In this document: positions 30,088 to 33,027 of the stretch, in pieces
Position numbering within the stretch: position 1 is the first letter of the stretch
Layout of the letters: each line of letters opens with the position of its first letter
Assembly: GCA_910579595.1 (NCBI GenBank)
Contig: CAJTVM010000025.1
Coordinates: 1 to 33,027, forward strand
DNA: 33,027 bases
DNA from: an uncultured Oscillospiraceae bacterium
Lineage (GTDB): Bacteria > Bacillota > Clostridia > Oscillospirales > Oscillospiraceae
Reading direction: 5' to 3'
Notes under the pieces: model-generated
What the model was told of the DNA's origin: nothing
What the model saw: the letters and a program-made list of their open reading frames with translations, nothing else
Database searches by the model: none
Translations under genes and position numbers: made by a program

Positions 30088-31344
30088 ATGAAAGTTTTAG
30101 TTGTGGGCTCCGGCGGCCGGGAACACGCCATTTGCTGGAAGCTGGCCCAGTCGCCTAAGGTGAGGTCGCTGTACTGCGCCCCTGGCAATGCGGGTATTGC
30201 TCAAGTTGCCAACTGCGTGGACGTGAAGGCCACCGATGTGGACGGCATGGTGAAGTGGGCCAAGGACAATGCCATGGATTTCGTGGTGGTAGCCCCGGAC
30301 GATCCGCTGGCCCTGGGCATGGTGGACGCGCTGGAGGCGGCGGGCATCCCCGCCTTCGGCCCCCGGGCTGACGCCGCCATCATTGAGGCCAGCAAGGCGT
30401 TTTCCAAGGAGCTGATGAAGAAGTACCGCATCCCCACTGCAAAGTACGAGACCTTTACAGATCTGTCCGCCGCATTATCTTATATTGAGGCGCAGGGTGC
30501 GCCCATTGTTGTGAAAGCGGACGGGCTGGCCTTGGGCAAGGGCGTGGTGGTGGCCGCCACTGTGGATGAGGCCAAGACCGCCGCCCGGGAGATGATGGAG
30601 GGCAAGAAGCTTGGCGAGAGCGGCTCCACCGTGGTCATCGAGGAATGTATGACCGGGCCGGAGGTCACCGTGCTGGCCTTTGCCGACGGGGAGCACGTAC
30701 GGCCTATGCCCGCCAGCCAGGACCACAAGCGGGCCTACAACGGCAACCAAGGCCCCAACACCGGCGGCATGGGGGCCATCTCCCCCCCGCCCCAGTACAC
30801 GCCTGATGTGGCAGAGCGGTGCATGGACGAGATTTTCCTGCCCACCATCCAGGCACTGAAGGCGGAGGGCCGGCCTTTTAAGGGCGTCATCTACTTTGGC
30901 CTGATGATCACCCCGGACGGCCCCAAGGTGGTGGAATACAACGCCCGTTTCGGCGACCCGGAGTGCCAGACGGTGCTGTCCCTGCTGGACAGCGATTTGC
31001 TGGACATTTTCACCGCCTGCCGGGAGGGAACGCTGGACAAGGTGGACTGCCGGTGGAAAAACAGCGCCGCCTGCTGTCTTGTGCTGGCCTCCGGCGGCTA
31101 CCCAGCAGACTACAAGAAGGGCTATCCCATCTCCGGCCTGGACGAGGCGGGCAAATCCGCCATAGTATTCCATGCGGGAACTGCGGAGAAGGATGGCCAT
31201 ATCGTCACCAACGGCGGACGGGTGCTGGGTGTTACCGCCTTGGGCAGCACCCTGGACGAGGCCATTGCCAACGCCTACGCCGCCGCTAAACCCATTTCCT
31301 TCACCGATATGCACTTCCGCACCGATATCGGGCACGCGTTTTGA
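30088..31344 (+). CDS. purD: GAR synthetase
   Basis: It ligates phosphoribosylamine and glycine with ATP. The 418-residue ATP-grasp protein has MKVLVVGSGGREHAICWKLAQ, PDDPLALGMVDALEAAGIPAFGP, IVVKADGLALGKGVVVA, the conserved SQDHKRAYNGNQGPNTGGMGA and EYNARFGDPECQTVL. The ATG follows AGGAGG. It is 124 bases after the VOC gene and closes the operon ahead of a strong terminator. Confidence 0.96.
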   Translation: MKVLVVGSGGREHAICWKLAQSPKVRSLYCAPGNAGIAQVANCVDVKATDVDGMVKWAKDNAMDFVVVAPDDPLALGMVDALEAAGIPAFGPRADAAIIEASKAFSKELMKKYRIPTAKYETFTDLSAALSYIEAQGAPIVVKADGLALGKGVVVAATVDEAKTAAREMMEGKKLGESGSTVVIEECMTGPEVTVLAFADGEHVRPMPASQDHKRAYNGNQGPNTGGMGAISPPPQYTPDVAERCMDEIFLPTIQALKAEGRPFKGVIYFGLMITPDGPKVVEYNARFGDPECQTVLSLLDSDLLDIFTACREGTLDKVDCRWKNSAACCLVLASGGYPADYKKGYPISGLDEAGKSAIVFHAGTAEKDGHIVTNGGRVLGVTALGSTLDEAIANAYAAAKPISFTDMHFRTDIGHAF

Positions 31345-31353
31345 CTGGATATG

Positions 31354-31396
31354 AAAACCCAATCCCCCACCGCTGGCGGGGGATTGGGTTTTTTCG
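31354..31396 (+). terminator. Intrinsic terminator of the purine operon
   Basis: AAACCCAATCCCCC and GGGGGATTGGGTTT form a 14-bp stem with a short loop, followed by more T's. Confidence 0.92.
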
Positions 31397-31403
31397 CAGA
31401 CGC

Positions 31404-31432
31404 AAAAAAGCTGCCGCAGCAGCGGCAGCTTT
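31404..31432 (-). terminator. Intrinsic terminator of rpmF
   Basis: On the minus strand AGCTGCCGC pairs with GCGGCAGCT around a 4-base loop, followed by a run of T's (A's at 31404-31409). It faces the purD terminator from the other side. Confidence 0.88.
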
Positions 31433-31449
31433 CTTAGTCCTCGCAGGCA

Positions 31450-31635
31450 TTACTTCTCGGCGGGAGCAGAAACCTCACGGCCATTGTAGCTCATGCAGTT
31501 CTTGCACACGCGGTGAGGCAGGGTGACGGTACCGCACTTGGGGCAGGTGTTGACACCGGGAGTCTCCAGCTTCCACACAGAGCTGCGGCGCTTATTTCTG
31601 CGCTGCTTGGATACCTTACTTTTAGGGACGGCCAT
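31450..31635 (-). CDS. rpmF: 50S ribosomal protein L32
   Basis: This is a 61-residue protein starting MAVPKSKVSKQRRNKRRSSV, with a zinc ribbon CPKCGT ... CKNC (C+ type, all four cysteines present). The ATG at 31635 follows AAGGAGGTG. It lies 41 bases downstream of the DUF177 gene, the usual yceD-rpmF pairing. Confidence 0.96.
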   Translation of the reverse strand: MAVPKSKVSKQRRNKRRSSVWKLETPGVNTCPKCGTVTLPHRVCKNCMSYNGREVSAPAEK

Positions 31636-31676
31636 TTTGACACCTCCTTATCGAACAATGTCCGCGGACATACAGC

Positions 31677-32189
31677 TTACTCTTTGAGTCCCCCATCCTC
31701 CAGCAACTGCGCCAGCTTGGCCAGCCGGGGGTCGATTTCCTTTTTGCACCGGCAGGGCTCACGGTTCAGATTCGCACCACAGCCGGAGCAAAGGCCCTTG
31801 CAATCCTCGGAGCACAGGTTTTTCATGTCCATTTCGAGGAGGAATACCTCCTGCATCAGCTCGTCCAGCTCCAGCACGCCGTCCTTGTCCAGCAGGACGA
31901 TTTCGTCGCTCTCCCCGTTTTCCAGCTCGAAGGCCAGAAGGGTTTCATACTCCACCGTCTTTTCCTTTTCAAAGGGCTGGGCGCACCGATCGCAGAGCAG
32001 GGACAGAACCGTACTCAGCCGGACGTTCAGCAGCATGGCGCCCGCCATGTTGCGCACCTTTCCCTTGATATGGACGCCATGGGAAAAGGGCCGCTGTCCG
32101 TTCCACTCCACCTGGGAGAGATCCATTTCGTAGTCAAACGGCAGGGCCGCGCCGGGCTCTTGGGCAAAGCGCTTTAAATTCAGCTTCAT
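31677..32189 (-). CDS. DUF177/YceD family protein
   Basis: This is a 170-residue protein of the DUF177 family, linked to 23S rRNA accumulation in plants and E. coli. It has LSLLCDRCAQPFE (CxxC) in the middle and the C-terminal cysteine-rich block DCKGLCSGCGANLNREPCRC, diagnostic for the family. The acidic middle part (LENGESDEIVLLDKDGVLELDELMQE) is typical. The ATG at 32189 follows GAGGTGG. It is transcribed with rpmF from a consensus promoter. Confidence 0.93.
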   Translation of the reverse strand: MKLNLKRFAQEPGAALPFDYEMDLSQVEWNGQRPFSHGVHIKGKVRNMAGAMLLNVRLSTVLSLLCDRCAQPFEKEKTVEYETLLAFELENGESDEIVLLDKDGVLELDELMQEVFLLEMDMKNLCSEDCKGLCSGCGANLNREPCRCKKEIDPRLAKLAQLLEDGGLKE

Positions 32190-32218
32190 GATCCACCTCG
32201 CATAATGGCACGACTGAT

Positions 32219-32247
32219 ATTATACTAAACCCCGCCGGAATTGTCAA
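32219..32247 (-). promoter_or_regulatory. Consensus sigma-A promoter for yceD-rpmF
   Basis: On the minus strand a perfect TTGACA (32247-32242) and a perfect TATAAT (32224-32219) are 17 bases apart, the best promoter in the window, about 30 bases ahead of the start codon. Confidence 0.92.
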
Positions 32248-32297
32248 ATCATTTCTGCCTCTTTTCAAACATTTTTCGGGAAAAATCCCGGAACAGT

Positions 32298-32335
32298 CAA
32301 AGAAAGCCGCGGCCCCCATATCAGAGGCCGCGGCT
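32298..32335 (-). terminator. Intrinsic terminator after the TIGR04086 gene
   Basis: On the minus strand AGCCGCGGCC pairs perfectly with GGCCGCGGCT around an 11-base loop, followed by TTCTTTG. It lies 3 bases after the stop codon. Confidence 0.8.
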
Positions 32336-32338
32336 GAA

Positions 32339-32764
32339 TCACTTTTTTTTAGCGGGCGCGCGCTTTTTTCCCCGTTTCCTGCCGCTGAACAGACCCGCGA
32401 CGGCTCCGCCGCACAGGCACCCGGCCAGCTCGATCAGCGCCTGGGCGCCAAACTGGAAGCCGTCCCCCATGAGCAGGCCCACCGCCACAATCAGCAGGCA
32501 GCACACCGCCCCCGTGGCAAGGCCCGCCAGCAGCCGCCGGGAACTCCACCGGGAACAGGCCAGCAATCCTCCCGCCAGACAACCCAACACGCAGGCCGCC
32601 GCCGTCACCTGGATCGCCGCATCCTCCTTCAGAATCCCGTTGGACACCGCCGCCGCCCCCAGCAGCAGCACTGTCAGTTCAATCCCCAAGGCCAGCAGAC
32701 CGCCCAGCGCCACCGCCGTCACCATCTGCACGGCGTTCGCCCCCTGCGCTTCCGCCTTTCGCAT
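32339..32764 (-). CDS. TIGR04086 family membrane protein
   Basis: This is a 141-residue protein with four predicted membrane segments (VTAVALGGLLALGIELTVLLL; IQVTAAACVLGCLAGGLLAC; LATGAVCCLLIVAVGLLM; ALIELAGCLCGGAVAGLF) and a basic C-terminal tail ending in PAKKK. The topology and position after yajC match TIGR04086; its function is unknown. The ATG at 32764 follows AAAAGGGGTG, which lies in one arm of a perfect inverted repeat. Confidence 0.78.
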   Translation of the reverse strand: MRKAEAQGANAVQMVTAVALGGLLALGIELTVLLLGAAAVSNGILKEDAAIQVTAAACVLGCLAGGLLACSRWSSRRLLAGLATGAVCCLLIVAVGLLMGDGFQFGAQALIELAGCLCGGAVAGLFSGRKRGKKRAPAKKK

Positions 32765-32769
32765 AAAAC

Positions 32770-32816
32770 AGCACCCCTTTTCCTATGGCTGGTATACCAT
32801 ATGCAAAAGGGGTGCT
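32770..32816. repeat. Perfect 12-bp inverted repeat enclosing the TIGR04086 ribosome site
   Basis: AGCACCCCTTTT (32770-32781) and AAAAGGGGTGCT (32805-32816) are perfect complements around 23 bases, which partly pair inside (CTATGG/CCATAT). On the minus strand the 3' arm contains the AAAAGGGG ribosome site of the TIGR04086 gene. Only four T's follow, so it may be a weak terminator after yajC or a structure that hides the ribosome site. Confidence 0.75.
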
Positions 32817-32838
32817 TGTCATTCCGGGAAAAGCGCTG

Positions 32839-33027
32839 TCATTTGTCCTCTTTTTTGTCCTTCTTGTCCTTTTTATCTTCCTTCTCAGGCACGGCCTCCT
32901 CGGTGCTCTGGGTTCCCTTGCTGGAAATGGCCCACTTGGTGAACTCGACGCGCACCCGGTCGGCGCCGGTCTCCAGCACGATGGTCTTGTCCTTCACCGC
33001 GCAGATGGTGCCTACGATGCCGCCGAT
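32839..33027 (-). CDS. yajC: Preprotein translocase accessory protein YajC, C-terminal part, cut by window edge
   Basis: The visible 62 residues read IGGIVGTICAVKDKTIVLET, then GADRVRVEFTKWAIS, the conserved cytoplasmic domain of YajC, followed by an acidic tail and a Lys/Asp-rich end (EDKKDKKDKKEDK). YajC associates with SecDF-YidC at the membrane. The N-terminal membrane segment lies outside the window. Confidence 0.9.
   Translation of the reverse strand: MGGIVGTICAVKDKTIVLETGADRVRVEFTKWAISSKGTQSTEEAVPEKEDKKDKKDKKEDK

Overview
The window looks like chromosome of a GC-rich, spore-forming member of the Clostridia, most likely the Oscillospiraceae (Flavonifractor/Lawsonibacter-like). This rests on a spore germination protease (gpr), DegV and DUF1836 genes, strong AGGAGG ribosome sites, sigma-A promoters with 16-18 bp spacing, a split purine pathway end (PurO plus a stand-alone AICAR formyltransferase), and GC-rich genes separated by AT-rich promoters. 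The genus is inference. No rRNA, tRNA, CRISPR array, prophage or intact transposase was seen.

Layout. 1-4346 (minus strand): start of lepA, preceded by a 235-bp tandem duplication of its own 5' end, then an envelope O-acylation cassette transcribed as XRE regulator, MBOAT acyltransferase, DltD/AlgJ-like protein. 4528-9091: pta, a 164-bp MITE-like element, an arginase-family gene, rpsT, gpr and a YihY membrane protein. 9074-12340: a 135-bp tandem repeat, a 154-residue unknown protein, a possible structured RNA region, a DUF1836 regulator, a DegV lipid-binding protein and a degenerate gene-free stretch. 12350-15049: cytosine salvage (codB, codA) behind a short leader ORF and an intrinsic terminator. 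15446-19310: iron-sulfur flavoprotein, membrane-anchored PpiC foldase, tcdA, and a convergent PAP2 phosphatase. 19414-22733: a glycosyltransferase-CsaB fusion plus a second glycosyltransferase, suggesting pyruvylated wall polysaccharide. 22803-31394: a de novo purine operon (purE, purC, purF variant, purM, purN, purO, purH formyltransferase, an AT-rich VOC insert, purD), also behind a leader ORF and terminator. 31404-33027 (minus): rpmF, DUF177/yceD, a TIGR04086 membrane protein and the end of yajC.

Three things stand out. First, a mosaic family of intergenic repeats starts at or a few bases from stop codons at six places. Second, the cytosine salvage operon and the purine synthesis operon share a leader design: promoter, ORF of 22-25 codons with a good ribosome site, then a terminator whose 5' arm starts at the leader stop codon. 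This suggests translation-coupled attenuation; the codBA leader is U-rich like enteric pyrBI. Third, PurF lacks its N-terminal catalytic cysteine but keeps four cysteines placed like iron-sulfur ligands.
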